From assembly GCA_963716135.1 (NCBI GenBank), contig OY970289.1:3410001-3474000 (forward strand): a DNA stretch of 64,000 nt. Reading direction: 5' to 3'. Numbering within the stretch: position 1 is the first letter of the stretch; the number at the start of each line of letters is the position of its first letter. Both the position numbers and the translations under genes were made by a program. Below the pieces are notes generated by a model. The model had not been told where the DNA came from. It ran no database searches and was given only the letters and a program-made list of their open reading frames with translations. Source of the DNA: CAVRAW01 sp963716135 (GTDB lineage Bacteria > Planctomycetota > Planctomycetia > Pirellulales > JADZDJ01). Below, piece by piece: positions 47,652 through 57,416 of the stretch.

Positions 47652-48145
47652 ATGAACCCATGGATTGAAGAAGGCAAGCCGGCGCCGGATTTCACGCTGC
47701 CCTCGGCCGGCGGCGCGAAGGTCAAACTTTCCGCGCTGCGGGGCACGCCGGTGGTGGTATACTTTTATCCCAAGGACGACACGCCGGGGTGCACGCGGGA
47801 AGCGTGTTCGTTCCGCGACCGCAGCAACGAGCTGAAAAAATTGGGGGCCACGGTGTTGGGCGTCAGCGCGGACACCGTCGCCAGCCACGCGAAGTTTCGT
47901 GACAAGTTCAAGTTGAATTTTCCGCTGTTGGCCGACGTGGATCACAAGGTCGCGAAGAAATACGGCGCTGGCGCGAAAAGAACATGTACGGCAAAAAGTC
48001 GATGGGCATCCAGCGCAGCACGTTCTTGATCGATCCTCGGGGACGCGTGGCCAAAGTGTGGAAGGCCGTGCGGGTCGACGGCCACGACCAGCAGGTGATC
48101 GAAGCACTGAAGGCGATAAACGCCGCAAAGCGATCCAAGGATTAG
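47652..48145 (+). CDS. bcp: Thiol peroxidase Bcp (peroxiredoxin), frameshifted
   Basis: About 164 aa. AhpC/TSA fold: APDFTLPSAGG, VVVYFYPKDDTPGCTREAC with peroxidatic Cys47 and resolving Cys52, and GVSADTVASHAKF. Near 47968 one base is lost; in the other frame KNMYGKKSMGIQRSTFLIDP continues the family to TAG at 48143-48145. Bcp reduces hydroperoxides with thioredoxin. A CGGAG lies upstream of ATG 47652. Confidence 0.9.
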
Positions 48146-48333
48146 GCTTCCGGACGCCTCTGCTGGGCCGGCGCATAAGCGGCATCGTGTGCCCTAAAAT
48201 CGCTTAATTGCTTGAGATTAGGCTCGCCGCGAGTGTATTCTATTAGGTATCCGCCGCGCTGTGCATTCATGCCCAGGCGGTGTGAGTCGCAATGCGCAAC
48301 TATAGATTTGGCACTCGGCTGAGGAGGCTGGCT

Positions 48334-49194
48334 ATGCACCGTGCTTGGCAAACGTTGAAGAACATTCTGCTGGCGATCGTCGTGGTCGCGGTGGTCGTGA
48401 CCTCTTTGCAAGCGGTGGCAGTGTCCGCGGCGGAAAAGCAATCGCCACAGCAAATCGACTTATTCGATGGAATGCACAGCGGAGATTTGCAGGTACGCTA
48501 CGTGCCGAAGAACGATCGTGAAGCCCAGATCATCGTGAAAAACAACACGCAGCGGCCGTTGAGCGTGAAGCTGCCCGACGCGTTTGCCGGCGTGCCCGTT
48601 TTGGCGCAAGTTGGCGGCGGCCGAAGCAGTTCTCGCAGCAGCAGCAGCAGCGGCAGCAGCGGCGCTCAATCCAGCGGCGGCGGCGGCGGAGGCAGTCGTG
48701 GCGGCGGGGGAGGAGTGTTCAACGTCGCGCCGGAGGCCGTCAGCAAAGTCAAAGTGCCGATCGTGTGCCTGGAACACGGCAAGGATGACCCCAACGATCA
48801 TATTCCGTACGAGATTCGTCCGATCGAATCGTTCACGTCCGATGCTCGGGTGCAGGAGCTGTTGAAGATGCTGGGCAACGGCGAAATCGATCAGCGAGCC
48901 GCTCAGGCCGCTACGTGGCACTTCACCAACAACATGAGCTGGAACGATCTGGCGGCGAAGAAACTGAACCACGTCGGCCGCGAGACGTATTTCACCAAGG
49001 ACCAGATGCAGGCGGCCGTGGCCATCGCGGCCCGTTCCGAGCAACTGGCCAAGGGCCATCTACCGGAAGACGCGGCGCCTAAAACGACCAGCCCGAGCGA
49101 CTCTGCGGATTCGTCGGACGCGATCAGCTCCGGCGAGAGCAAGCAGGCTACTGCGGGGCTGCCGGCAGAGGCGGACGGGCAAAGCGGTAAATAG
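48334..49194 (+). CDS. Exported protein with Ser/Gly-rich low-complexity region
   Basis: 286 aa from ATG 48334, with GAGGAGG upstream. Signal peptide or anchor: MHRAWQTLKNILLAIVVVA. A first domain (GDLQVRYVPKNDREAQIIVKN) is followed by a run of Ser then Gly residues (about 48620-48715), then a second domain (VPIVCLEHGKDDPNDHIPYE, LLKMLGNGEIDQRAAQAATW) and an acidic tail. I do not recognise the family. It is likely a planctomycete envelope protein. It converges with the coiled-coil gene. Confidence 0.7.
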   Translation: MHRAWQTLKNILLAIVVVAVVVTSLQAVAVSAAEKQSPQQIDLFDGMHSGDLQVRYVPKNDREAQIIVKNNTQRPLSVKLPDAFAGVPVLAQVGGGRSSSRSSSSSGSSGAQSSGGGGGGSRGGGGGVFNVAPEAVSKVKVPIVCLEHGKDDPNDHIPYEIRPIESFTSDARVQELLKMLGNGEIDQRAAQAATWHFTNNMSWNDLAAKKLNHVGRETYFTKDQMQAAVAIAARSEQLAKGHLPEDAAPKTTSPSDSADSSDAISSGESKQATAGLPAEADGQSGK

Positions 49195-49211
49195 ATGCTC
49201 GCCGCGGCGCT

Positions 49212-50617
49212 TCACACGCTGGACATCTGGCTCGATTCCAAGTGGCGCAGTTCGCTTTGCAGCCGACGGATTTCGTGTTCCAGGTCGCGGCGGTCGCTGT
49301 CCCATTGCAGTTGCACCTGCTGCATGCGGCCATTGTCCAGTTCCAGTTCCTTCTCGCGCGCCATGAGTCGAGCGGCCTGAGATTCCAAATCGCGCTGCTG
49401 CTGAAGAATCCATGCTTCGAACTCGCGCTTTTGTTCGGCGATCCGTTCGTGCTGGCCGCCAACCTTGGCATAGAGCTCTTCGACCTCTTGTCGCTGGGCC
49501 GCAATGTCGTCGGCTTGCATTTTGAAATGCTCGGCAAGTTTGGCGCGAATCCGCGCGACCGAATGCGTGACGGCCGCCGGCGGGGCCGTTGTGGAAAGCT
49601 GTGCCCACATTTCCTCGGTGGCCAAACGCATCTCGAGCGTCTCGCGCTGCAATTGCATTAGCTCGGCGCGAGTCTGATCGAGCGCGGCGGAGCGCAGCTC
49701 CAAGTGATGCGAGCGCTGACCTAGCTTTTTCTGCCGGGCGGCTAGCTCGGCTTCCATGCGGCGGCGATCGTCGGCAAGTTTTTCTCGCTGACGATCGACT
49801 TGTGCATTGAACGTGTTGCGCTCCGCTTGCAACTTCTGCCAGGCGTCTTCCAATTCCGCTTCACCGCGCGCAACGATAGCGCGCCGGCGTCCAATCGCTC
49901 CGTTCGTTCGGTGAGTACCCGCTCCATGGTTTCGCACTGCCGCTCGCGCAGGGCAAGATGCGTGGCCGCTTCGTGATCCTTGGCCAATTTGCGCAGCAAT
50001 TCCAAATCGTGATTCGTCAGTTCGCCCGAGCGCACCGCAAGCTTGTCGGCCAGCTCCCGGGGGAGCATGAAGGCGCCTTGCAAGCGCGCTTGCTGCTCGG
50101 CCACGCGCTGTTCCAGTTCCGCCAGATCGGTCTCCGCGCGATTCTTTTCCTCTTCCAGCGTGGCCTGGCGCTGCAGCAGATCGTGGTGATGCTCGTGGAA
50201 CCAGAGTCGGGCGCTGCGCGCTTCGGATTCGTGCTTGGCAAGCTGTGCGTGGAACTGAGCTTCGCGGCGATCTAAATCACGCTGGCGTGTTTCCAGGTGC
50301 GCCGCCAGTTGATTGGCTTGAGTGCGGAACTGCTGCACGATGGCGGCGGAAAATTGCCAGTCGTCGGCGTCCGTAGAGCCGGCCAACTGACTTTCCACTT
50401 CGCTTAAGGCTGCGGCCAACTCCGCGGACAGGGCCTCGGCTTCCAGTGAATCTGCGGCGGGTGCGGGTGATTGATCGCTTTTCGGCGGCGATTGAGCTGC
50501 CGCATCGTCGCCGCCGCGCGGAACCTTGTGCGCAGGATCAAACCGCGTCGGCCGAACCGAAGTGGTTTCGGGAGCGACGGATGCTTCGGCACGTTGCGCG
50601 GTGGTGATCTTGGCCAT
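49212..50617 (-). CDS. Long coiled-coil protein (frameshifted)
   Basis: About 468 aa from ATG 50617 (MAKITTAQRAEASVAP). After an Ala/Pro-rich N-terminus it is almost all heptad-rich helix with Gln/Glu/Arg: LETRQRDLDRREAQFHAQL, NRAETDLAELEQRVAEQQAR and, after the shift, LEDAWQKLQAERNTFNAQ. One base is lost near 49882. A low-complexity coiled coil cannot be assigned a function; related ones are found in planctomycetes. It is divergent from the DUF853 gene. Confidence 0.65.
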
Positions 50618-50820
50618 GCAATATGAATTGGAAATCCAGTGCGCCGGACCCCGGCAATCCAGGGTCGCCCGAACAGACTCCGCAACCGGCAAGATTTATC
50701 CAGCTTCTTTAATCGGCAAACCGTCGCTAGTAGTTGACGAAGAATGCCTGCCGCATCAAGCTAGCGGTTTTGGGCTAGACAGTCTTGGCAAGATAGTTAA
50801 TGCGTTCGTGGAGAAAAGCT

Positions 50821-52315
50821 GTGGCGGACATTCTGATTGGCAAAGGCGAAAAGCCCGTACAGTTATTGGCCAAATATGGCAACCGTCACGGCCTGGTGGC
50901 CGGCGCCACCGGAACCGGCAAGACGATCACGTTGGAGGTGCTGGCGGAGGGCTTCTCGCGCATCGGGGTGCCGGTGTTCATCGGCGACGTGAAGGGAGAT
51001 GTTTCCGGCGTCGCCATGGCCGGCACGATGAGCGACAAGCTCCAGCAGCGCGCTTCCCAAACTGGCGCGGAGAATTTCGCGACCGAGGCCAGCCCAACGA
51101 TTTTTTGGGATTTATATGGCAAAGCTGGGCACCCCGTGCGAGCGACGGTCAGCGAGATTGGGCCCACGCTTTTGGCCCGGATTTTGGAACTCAATGACAC
51201 GCAGGAAGGCGTGCTGGAAATTGTGTTCAAGCTGGCCGACGACCGCGGGTTGCTGCTGTTGGATTTGGACGATTTTCGGGCGCTTTTGACATTTGTCTCC
51301 GAGAACCAACAAGAGATATCTTCGCACTATGGTTTGGTGAGCAAGCAATCGGTCGCGGCGATTCAACGATCGCTGGTGACCCTGCAAAGCGACGGCGGGG
51401 AGCATTTCTTCGGCGAGCCGGCGCTGGAGCTAGCGGACCTGATGCGGACCGATTTGAGCGGGCGCGGCATCGTCAACATTTTGGCGGCCGATCAGTTGGT
51501 GCTAAAGCCGCGGTTGTATTCCAGTTTTTTGCTGTGGCTGTTGTCGGAACTGTTCGAAAACTTGCCGGAAGTGGGCGATCTCGACAAGCCCAAGCTGGTG
51601 TTCTTCTTCGACGAGGCGCATCTGCTATTCAACGATGCGCCGCCGGCCTTGCGGCAGCGCGTGGAGCAGGTCGTGCGGCTCATTCGATCCAAAGGCGTGG
51701 GCGTTTATTTTTGCTCCCAGTTTCCCGACGATATGCCGGCCGAAATCCTGGGCCAACTGGGGAACCGGGTGCAGCATGCCTTGCGGGCGTACACGCCGCG
51801 CGATCAGAAAGCGGTGAAGACCGCGGCCGAAACGTTTCCGTCGAATCCGAAAGTCAACGTGGCGCAAGTGATTTCGCAGATGGGGGTGGGGGAGGCGCTG
51901 GTGTCGACGCTGCAAGAGCAGGGTATTCCGATGCCGGTGGAGCGCACGACCATTTGTCCGCCGCGGTGCCGCATGGGCGCCATTACGCCGGACGAGCGCA
52001 ACGCGGTGCGTGGGCGCAGTCCGGTGGGGGCGAAGTACGACAACCGGGTGAATCGGGAATCGGCGTACGAAATGCTCAGCAAGCGCAGCGTGGCCGAATC
52101 GCCCGCAGAGAAAGGCGGCACTGCCGGTCACGCCGGCAAAGCAGGGGGGAGATTCCGGCGGCGGACTGAACGAGATTCTTTGGGGGAGCAAGCGGCGGCA
52201 GGGGATGGTCGAATCGATGGCCAAATCCACCGCGCGCACGGTGGGCAGTCAGCTCGGGCGCCAAATTCTGCGCGGCTTGCTGGGCGGAATCTTCGGCGGC
52301 TCGCGAAAACGCTGA
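50821..52315 (+). CDS. DUF853 / HerA-like ATPase (frameshifted)
   Basis: About 498 aa. GTG 50821 has GGAG seven bases upstream; ATG 50800 is an alternative. Walker A is GATGTGKTITLEVLAEGF near residue 25, Walker B is KLVFFFDEAHLLF, and VYFCSQFPDDMPAEILGQLG follows, as in DUF853 (HerA-FtsK family). An extra G in the G6 run 52144-52149 shifts the frame. Without it the family C-terminus continues GGLNEILWG, RQGMVESMAKSTARTVGSQL, and ends at TGA 52313-52315. The uncorrected frame would falsely fuse it to the acetyltransferase. Operon with the next three genes. Confidence 0.85.
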
Positions 52316-52341
52316 CGTCGGCCCCTGAGTTGAATTTGAAA

Positions 52342-52851
52342 ATGCAGATTACCGTCCGCCAGGCGACGCCGCAGGAAGTCGAACTCGTCGCGGAGATTCT
52401 CAATGAGGCGGCGGAGTGGCTGGAGGAGCGCGGGATGCCGCTTTGGCCGCGGGAGGAGATTTCGGCCGAGAAAATTGCCGTAGACGTGGCGGCTGGCCGG
52501 TTCGTGTTGGCCGAGGTTTCGGGCGAAACTGCCGGCACCATCAAGTTTCAGCTTGAGGATCCGGAGATTTGGCCCGATGTGGCAGCGGGGGAGTCGGCAT
52601 TCATTCACCGGCTGGCGGTGCGCCGGCGGTTTGCGGGGCAGGGCGTTTCGGCGGCACTGCTGCAATGGACTGTTGAGCGGACAGCTTCGCTGAAGAGAAG
52701 ATACTTGCGGATGGATTGCGTAGCGGACCGGCCGCGATTGCGGGCAATCTACGAACGCTTCGGATTCCAATTCCACAGTCAGCGCCAAGTTGGTCCTTAT
52801 CTTGTTGCCCGATATGAATATGATGTTTCCAACTGGGCGACCTTGCCGTGA
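52342..52851 (+). CDS. GNAT family N-acetyltransferase
   Basis: 169 aa from ATG 52342 (MQITVRQATPQEVELV). GNAT motif A is FIHRLAVRRRFAGQGVSAAL (Arg/Gln-x-x-Gly-x-Gly/Ala for acetyl-CoA), and motif B is RLRAIYERFGFQFHSQ. The acceptor is unknown. The TGA overlaps the GTG of the VOC gene (GTGA), so coupling is likely. Confidence 0.85.
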   Translation: MQITVRQATPQEVELVAEILNEAAEWLEERGMPLWPREEISAEKIAVDVAAGRFVLAEVSGETAGTIKFQLEDPEIWPDVAAGESAFIHRLAVRRRFAGQGVSAALLQWTVERTASLKRRYLRMDCVADRPRLRAIYERFGFQFHSQRQVGPYLVARYEYDVSNWATLP

Positions 52852-53192
52852 AGCTAACTGAGTTGGCGATTTTCACCGACGCGGTTCCGGAGACCGTCGC
52901 TTTTTACGAGCAGTTGTTCGGCTGTGGGCCGGCGCACCGCGGGGATGGCATGGCCATTTTCGAAATCGAGGGCGTGCAAATTCTGATTCATCGCAAGTAT
53001 GAAGCTGAGTCCGGCGAGTTGCCGGGGGAAAATCACATCGCGTTTTCGGTCCCCGATCTGGATGCGGCGGTCGGCGCGCTTCAAAATCGGGGGATGGAGA
53101 TTCAATTCCCAGCGCGCGACTACGACTGGGGGCGCTCGGCCTATCTGCGGGATCCGGCGGGCAATTTGCTGGAACTTCACGAACAGCCATGA
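52848..53192 (+). CDS. VOC family protein (glyoxalase/bleomycin resistance fold) 1
   Basis: 114 aa, GTG start within the previous stop. Opens VKLTELAIFTDAVPETVAFYE and ends AYLRDPAGNLLELHEQP, both standard VOC ends. ENHIAFSVPDLDAAV is the start of the second beta-alpha-beta-beta-beta module with a metal-ligand-like His. Substrate unknown. Overlaps the next gene by the ATGA. Confidence 0.85.
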   Translation: MKLTELAIFTDAVPETVAFYEQLFGCGPAHRGDGMAIFEIEGVQILIHRKYEAESGELPGENHIAFSVPDLDAAVGALQNRGMEIQFPARDYDWGRSAYLRDPAGNLLELHEQP

Positions 53193-53584
53193 ATCGCAAG
53201 ATCGCCACCGTTGCCATCGTTGTGCGCGATTACGACGAAGCCATTGCGTATTACACCGGCGTTTTGGGATTCAAGCTGGTTGAAGATACGCCGCTGGGGC
53301 CGGCCAAGCGTTGGGTCGAAGTCGCCTCGGAAGCTGGCGGCACGCACTTGCTTCTGGCCAAAGCCGCCACGCCGGAGCAGGAAAGCCGCATCGGCAATCA
53401 AACCGGTGGGCGAGTGGCCTTCTTTTTGCACACCGACGACTTCCGGCGCGATTATGAGCAGTTGAAATCGCGCGGCGTGAAGTTCGTCGAGCAACCTCGC
53501 CAAGAGCCCTACGGCACGGTGGTTGTGTTTGAAGATCTGTACGGCAACAAATGGGACCTGGTCGAGCCGAAAGTTGCTCGATGA
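53189..53584 (+). CDS. VOC family protein 2
   Basis: 131 aa, starting in the ATGA overlap. KIATVAIVVRDYDEAIAYYT, GVLGFKLVEDTPLGPAKRWV, RVAFFLHTDDFRRDYEQL and VVVFEDLYGNKWDLVEP match VOC proteins. Typical small dioxygenase- or glyoxalase-like fold with unknown substrate. Last gene of the DUF853 operon. Confidence 0.85.
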   Translation: MNRKIATVAIVVRDYDEAIAYYTGVLGFKLVEDTPLGPAKRWVEVASEAGGTHLLLAKAATPEQESRIGNQTGGRVAFFLHTDDFRRDYEQLKSRGVKFVEQPRQEPYGTVVVFEDLYGNKWDLVEPKVAR

Positions 53585-53674
53585 GGTTACTCGCTTTTCC
53601 GCCCGCGACGGTATACACTTTTCCGCGCTAGCCAAAACTGTCCATGTAGCTCGGCAGGAGCGGAGGTCGCCGCC

Positions 53675-54145
53675 ATGGTGAAGCTGAAGGTAAACGGGCA
53701 GGAGCGGTCGGTCGACGTGCCGCCCGACACTCCATTGTTGTGGGTGCTGCGGGAGACGCTGGGGCTGACCGGCACGAAATACGGCTGCGGCATGGCGCTG
53801 TGCGGCGCCTGCACTGTGCATCTGGATGGCGAAGCGGTGCGATCGTGCGTTACGCCGGTTTCGCGGGCCGAGGGGAAGGACGTTGTCACCATTGAAGGAC
53901 TGGTTTCGGACGTGGGCCGCGCGCTGCAGCAGGCATGGATCGAATGCGACGTGCCGCAGTGCGGTTATTGCCAGTCGGGGCAGATCATGGCGGCAGAGGA
54001 GCTGCTGCGCGACAATCCGCACCCCAGCGATGAGGACATCGACGATGCCATGACCGGCAATATTTGCCGGTGCGGAACGTATCAGCGGATTCGCAAGGCG
54101 ATTCACATGGCGGCCGAAGCGCGTGCGAAGGGAGGCGCGAAATGA
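53675..54145 (+). CDS. (2Fe-2S) subunit, isoquinoline 1-oxidoreductase alpha type
   Basis: 156 aa. N-terminal plant-type 2Fe-2S (YGCGMALCGACTVHLDG) and C-terminal 2Fe-2S (CGYCQSGQIMAAEELL, GNICRCGTYQRI), as in IorA and other xanthine oxidase family small subunits. It passes electrons from the molybdenum subunit encoded next, with which it overlaps by ATGA. No FAD subunit is encoded, which fits the IorAB type that uses a cytochrome acceptor. Confidence 0.92.
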   Translation: MVKLKVNGQERSVDVPPDTPLLWVLRETLGLTGTKYGCGMALCGACTVHLDGEAVRSCVTPVSRAEGKDVVTIEGLVSDVGRALQQAWIECDVPQCGYCQSGQIMAAEELLRDNPHPSDEDIDDAMTGNICRCGTYQRIRKAIHMAAEARAKGGAK

Positions 54146-56316
54146 CTGCAATTGCCTCCCTTAGTCGCCGCGAATTTATCTGGACCGGCGCGGTGGTCGG
54201 CGGCGGCCTGGTGCTGGGCGTTTATCTGCCGCGCAAAGCGAGCGTGGCTGAGGCCGCCGAGGAAAATTCGAAGACATTCGCTCCCGACGCATTTGTGCGC
54301 ATCGGCGCCGACGATTCAGTAACGGTCATCTGCAATCATTCCGAGATGGGGCAGGGGGTTTATACCGCGCTGCCGATGTTGGTGGCCGAAGAACTCGACG
54401 CGGATTGGAGCAAAGTGCGGCCGGAGGCGGCGCCGGTCGATCCGGCGTACAACCACAGATTCTTCCCCATTCAAATGACCGGCGGCAGCACCAGCACGTG
54501 GACTGAATACGATCGGCTGCGCCATGCCGGGGCGGTGGGCCGGGCGATGCTGATCGCGGCCGCCGCGGAGATGTGGAAAGTGGATCCGGCCAGTTGTGAG
54601 GCCGCAAACAGCCAGGTGATTCACAAAGCGACGGGGCGCAAGGCGCCGTACGGCAGCCTGGTTGAAGCGGCGTCGAAACAAACGCCGCCGAAGGACGTGA
54701 AGCTGAAAGACCCCAAAGATTTCCAACTCATCGGCAAGCCGACGAAACGGCTCGACACGCCGGAGAAGACCGACGGCAAGGGGATTTTTGGTTTAGACGT
54801 AAGCGTGCCGGGCATGCTGGTGGCGCTAGTCCAGCGGCCGCCCGTGTTCGGCGGCAAAGTGAAAAGCTTCAATGCCGACAAGGCAAAGGCAGTGCCCGGC
54901 GTGCGGCATGTGGTGCAGATCGATCGCGGCGTGGCGGTGGTGGCCGATGGATTTTGGCCGGCCAAACATGGGCGCGAGGCTTTGGAAGTCACTTGGGACG
55001 ATGGGCCGTTGGCGGCGCTCAGCAGTGAAAATCGGCGCAAGGAATATGCGGAGCTGGCTACGAAGCCCGGCGCCGCAGTGGCCAAGAAAGTCGGGGATGC
55101 ACCGGGGGAGCTCGCGAACGCCGCCAAAAAGATTGAAGCGGTATATGAGTTGCCGTATTTGGCCCATGCGATGATGGAACCGCTGAACTGCGTGGCCGAC
55201 GTGAAATCGGACCATTGCGAGGTTTGGACCGGCACGCAGTTTCAAACCGGCGATCGCGCCGTCGCCGCGCAAGCCGCTGGCCTCACGCCGGAGCAAGTGA
55301 ACTTGCACACCACGCTTTTGGGCGGTGGTTTCGGCCGCCGTGCGGTGCCCGACGGGCACTTCGTGCAGGAGGCGGTGCAAGTTTCCAAGGCGGTGAATGC
55401 CCCGGTCAAAGTGATCTGGACGCGCGAGGACGACATGCGCGGCGGATTCTATCGCCCCGCCTGTTACCACAAAATCAGCGCCGCGCTAGATGCGTCCAAC
55501 AAGCCGGTCGCCTGGCAGCATCGCATCGTTTGCCAATCGTTCATGGTGAACACGCCGTTTGAAGGGGCGCTGGTGAAAAACGGCGTCGATCAGACCGCCG
55601 TCGAAGGGGCGGCCGATCTGCCCTACGCGATTCCCAATCTCTTGGTCGATTGGACGATGGCGCCGTCGGGGGTGCCGGTGCTCTGGTGGCGCAGTGTGGG
55701 ACACACGCACAACGCCTTCGTGGTGGAAACAATGATCGATGAATTGGCGCACGCCGCGGGAATAGATCCCGTGGAATTTCGCCGCGCACTGCTAGTTGAC
55801 AAGCCGCGGCACAAGGCGGCTTTAGATTTAGCGGCCGAAAAAGCGGGCTGGAGCAGCAAGCCGCCCGAGGGGCGCGGTCGTGGAATCGCCGTGCATGAAT
55901 CGTTCGAAAGCTTTGTGGCCGAGGTGGTGGAGGTTTCCGTGGGCAAGGATGGCAAAGTGAAGGTGCACAAAGTCACGAGCGCGATCGATTGCGGGCCGAC
56001 GGTGAATCCCGACACGATCAAGGCGCAGATGGAAAGCGGCATTGTGTTTGGACTGACCGCTGCGCTGTATAGCGCCATCACGCTGGAAAAGGGGCGCGTG
56101 CGGGAGGGTAATTTTCACAACTATCCAATGTTGCGAATGAACGAGATGCCGGTGGTCGAGGCGCACATTGTGCCGAGCAAGGAAAAAATGGGAGGCGTAG
56201 GGGAAACCGCGGTGCCGCCCAGCGCGCCGGCCTTGGCCAATGCGATTTTCGCCGCCACGGGCAAGCGCATTCGCCGTCTGCCGATTCGAACCGAAGATTT
56301 GAAATCCAACACCTGA
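54142..56316 (+). CDS. Molybdopterin-binding subunit, isoquinoline 1-oxidoreductase beta type
   Basis: 724 aa from ATG 54142 (MTAIASLSRREFIW). A Tat-like leader (SRREFIWTGAVVGGGLVLG) suggests periplasmic export of the folded enzyme. The xanthine dehydrogenase family molybdenum site region includes LLGGGFGRRAVPDGHFVQEA and GGVGETAVPPSAPALANAIF. Such enzymes oxidise aldehydes or N-heterocycles by hydroxylation; the substrate here is unknown. TGA overlaps the ATG of the cytochrome gene (TGATG). Needs molybdenum cofactor, hence moaC. Confidence 0.9.
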   Translation: MTAIASLSRREFIWTGAVVGGGLVLGVYLPRKASVAEAAEENSKTFAPDAFVRIGADDSVTVICNHSEMGQGVYTALPMLVAEELDADWSKVRPEAAPVDPAYNHRFFPIQMTGGSTSTWTEYDRLRHAGAVGRAMLIAAAAEMWKVDPASCEAANSQVIHKATGRKAPYGSLVEAASKQTPPKDVKLKDPKDFQLIGKPTKRLDTPEKTDGKGIFGLDVSVPGMLVALVQRPPVFGGKVKSFNADKAKAVPGVRHVVQIDRGVAVVADGFWPAKHGREALEVTWDDGPLAALSSENRRKEYAELATKPGAAVAKKVGDAPGELANAAKKIEAVYELPYLAHAMMEPLNCVADVKSDHCEVWTGTQFQTGDRAVAAQAAGLTPEQVNLHTTLLGGGFGRRAVPDGHFVQEAVQVSKAVNAPVKVIWTREDDMRGGFYRPACYHKISAALDASNKPVAWQHRIVCQSFMVNTPFEGALVKNGVDQTAVEGAADLPYAIPNLLVDWTMAPSGVPVLWWRSVGHTHNAFVVETMIDELAHAAGIDPVEFRRALLVDKPRHKAALDLAAEKAGWSSKPPEGRGRGIAVHESFESFVAEVVEVSVGKDGKVKVHKVTSAIDCGPTVNPDTIKAQMESGIVFGLTAALYSAITLEKGRVREGNFHNYPMLRMNEMPVVEAHIVPSKEKMGGVGETAVPPSAPALANAIFAATGKRIRRLPIRTEDLKSNT

Positions 56317-56921
56317 TGTTTTTGCATCCAAAACAATTCGCCGCGGCATTGCTAATCGCCATCGGCGTATGCGCCTGGCTGGCCGCCAATATTCTGCACG
56401 CCGATGAAGCCGACAAATCGAAAACCGACAAAAGCGTTGCCGCTTCCCGCGCCGCCTTTCTTGAAGCCTACAAAGTGTTCATGCATCCGCGCTGCATGAA
56501 TTGCCATCCGGCCGGCGATCGACCGCTGCAAGGGGACGATAGCCACGTGCACACGCAGAATGTGCAGCGCGGCCTATTCGGCCGGGGATTGTACGCGCTG
56601 CGGTGCACCTGTTGCCATCAAGACGCGAACTTGCCGGGCGAGAATATGCCGCCGGGCAATCCGATGTGGCGGCTGCCCTCGTCCGACACACGGATGGTGT
56701 TCGAAGGGAAAACCCCGCACCAGTTGGCGCTGCAATTGAAGGATCCGAAGCAAAACGGCGGCCGCACCCTCAAACAGATCTTGGAACACGTGACCGACGA
56801 CAGATTGGTGCTGTGGGGCTGGGACCCCGGCGACGGCCGGACCAAACCGCCGATATCGCACGACCAGTTCGACCAGAAAATGCGCGAGTGGATCGACGGC
56901 GGCGCGGCGGCGCCGGAATGA
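56316..56921 (+). CDS. Diheme cytochrome c-type protein, exported
   Basis: 201 aa. Signal peptide MFLHPKQFAAALLIAIGV. Two CxxCH heme motifs: CMNCH near residue 65 and CTCCH near residue 95. Between and after lie typical c-type features (GDRPLQGDDSHVHTQNVQRG, then HVTDDRLVLWGWDPGDGRTK). Its overlap with the molybdenum subunit suggests it is the electron acceptor of that enzyme. Confidence 0.85.
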   Translation: MFLHPKQFAAALLIAIGVCAWLAANILHADEADKSKTDKSVAASRAAFLEAYKVFMHPRCMNCHPAGDRPLQGDDSHVHTQNVQRGLFGRGLYALRCTCCHQDANLPGENMPPGNPMWRLPSSDTRMVFEGKTPHQLALQLKDPKQNGGRTLKQILEHVTDDRLVLWGWDPGDGRTKPPISHDQFDQKMREWIDGGAAAPE

Positions 56922-56946
56922 ACGACATCGCGTTGCCCGCTCCTCT

Positions 56947-57369
56947 ATGCTCAAATCGCAGCCCATCATCGCCTTCGTCGCCACGACTCAGCCCAAGCGT
57001 GCGAAGCAGTTTTACGTGAAGAAGCTGGGGCTGAAGCTTGTGAGCGAAGATGGCTTCGCGCTGGCGTTCGACGCCGGCGGCACGATGTTGCGTGTGGCGA
57101 TTGTTCCGCGCTTCATGCCAGCCGGCTATACGGTGCTGGGTTGGATCGTTCCCAATATCCGCCAGACCGCCGCCAAGCTCGAGCGGCGCGGGATTATCTT
57201 CAAGCGCTACGAAGGCATGCCGCAGGATGAGCAGGGCATTTGGACCTCGCCCAGCGGCGCGAAAATCGCCTGGTTCGAAGACCCCGATGGCAACACGCTC
57301 TCGCTGACTCAATTTGAACGTCCGGCTGCGCACCGCAAGCCGCCGCGCAAAGCCGTCAAAGCGCTCTAG
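56947..57369 (+). CDS. VOC family protein 3
   Basis: 140 aa from ATG 56947. QPIIAFVATTQPKRAKQFYV and AWFEDPDGNTLSLTQFE are VOC ends; the middle (GYTVLGWIVPNIRQTAAKLE) matches too. A basic tail (PPRKAVKAL) closes it. Substrate unknown. It begins 25 bases after the cytochrome gene. Confidence 0.82.
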   Translation: MLKSQPIIAFVATTQPKRAKQFYVKKLGLKLVSEDGFALAFDAGGTMLRVAIVPRFMPAGYTVLGWIVPNIRQTAAKLERRGIIFKRYEGMPQDEQGIWTSPSGAKIAWFEDPDGNTLSLTQFERPAAHRKPPRKAVKAL

Positions 57370-57416
57370 CGGCCATCGGCCTCCCAAGCGAAGATAACGC
57401 CGGGAGACGGATCGAA

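Noticed and set aside
50800..52851. A single fusion protein of DUF853 ATPase and GNAT acetyltransferase
   Set aside because: One G too many in the G6 run at 52144-52149 explains it. The other frame gives the true DUF853 C-terminus and a stop at 52315, and GNAT has its own start.
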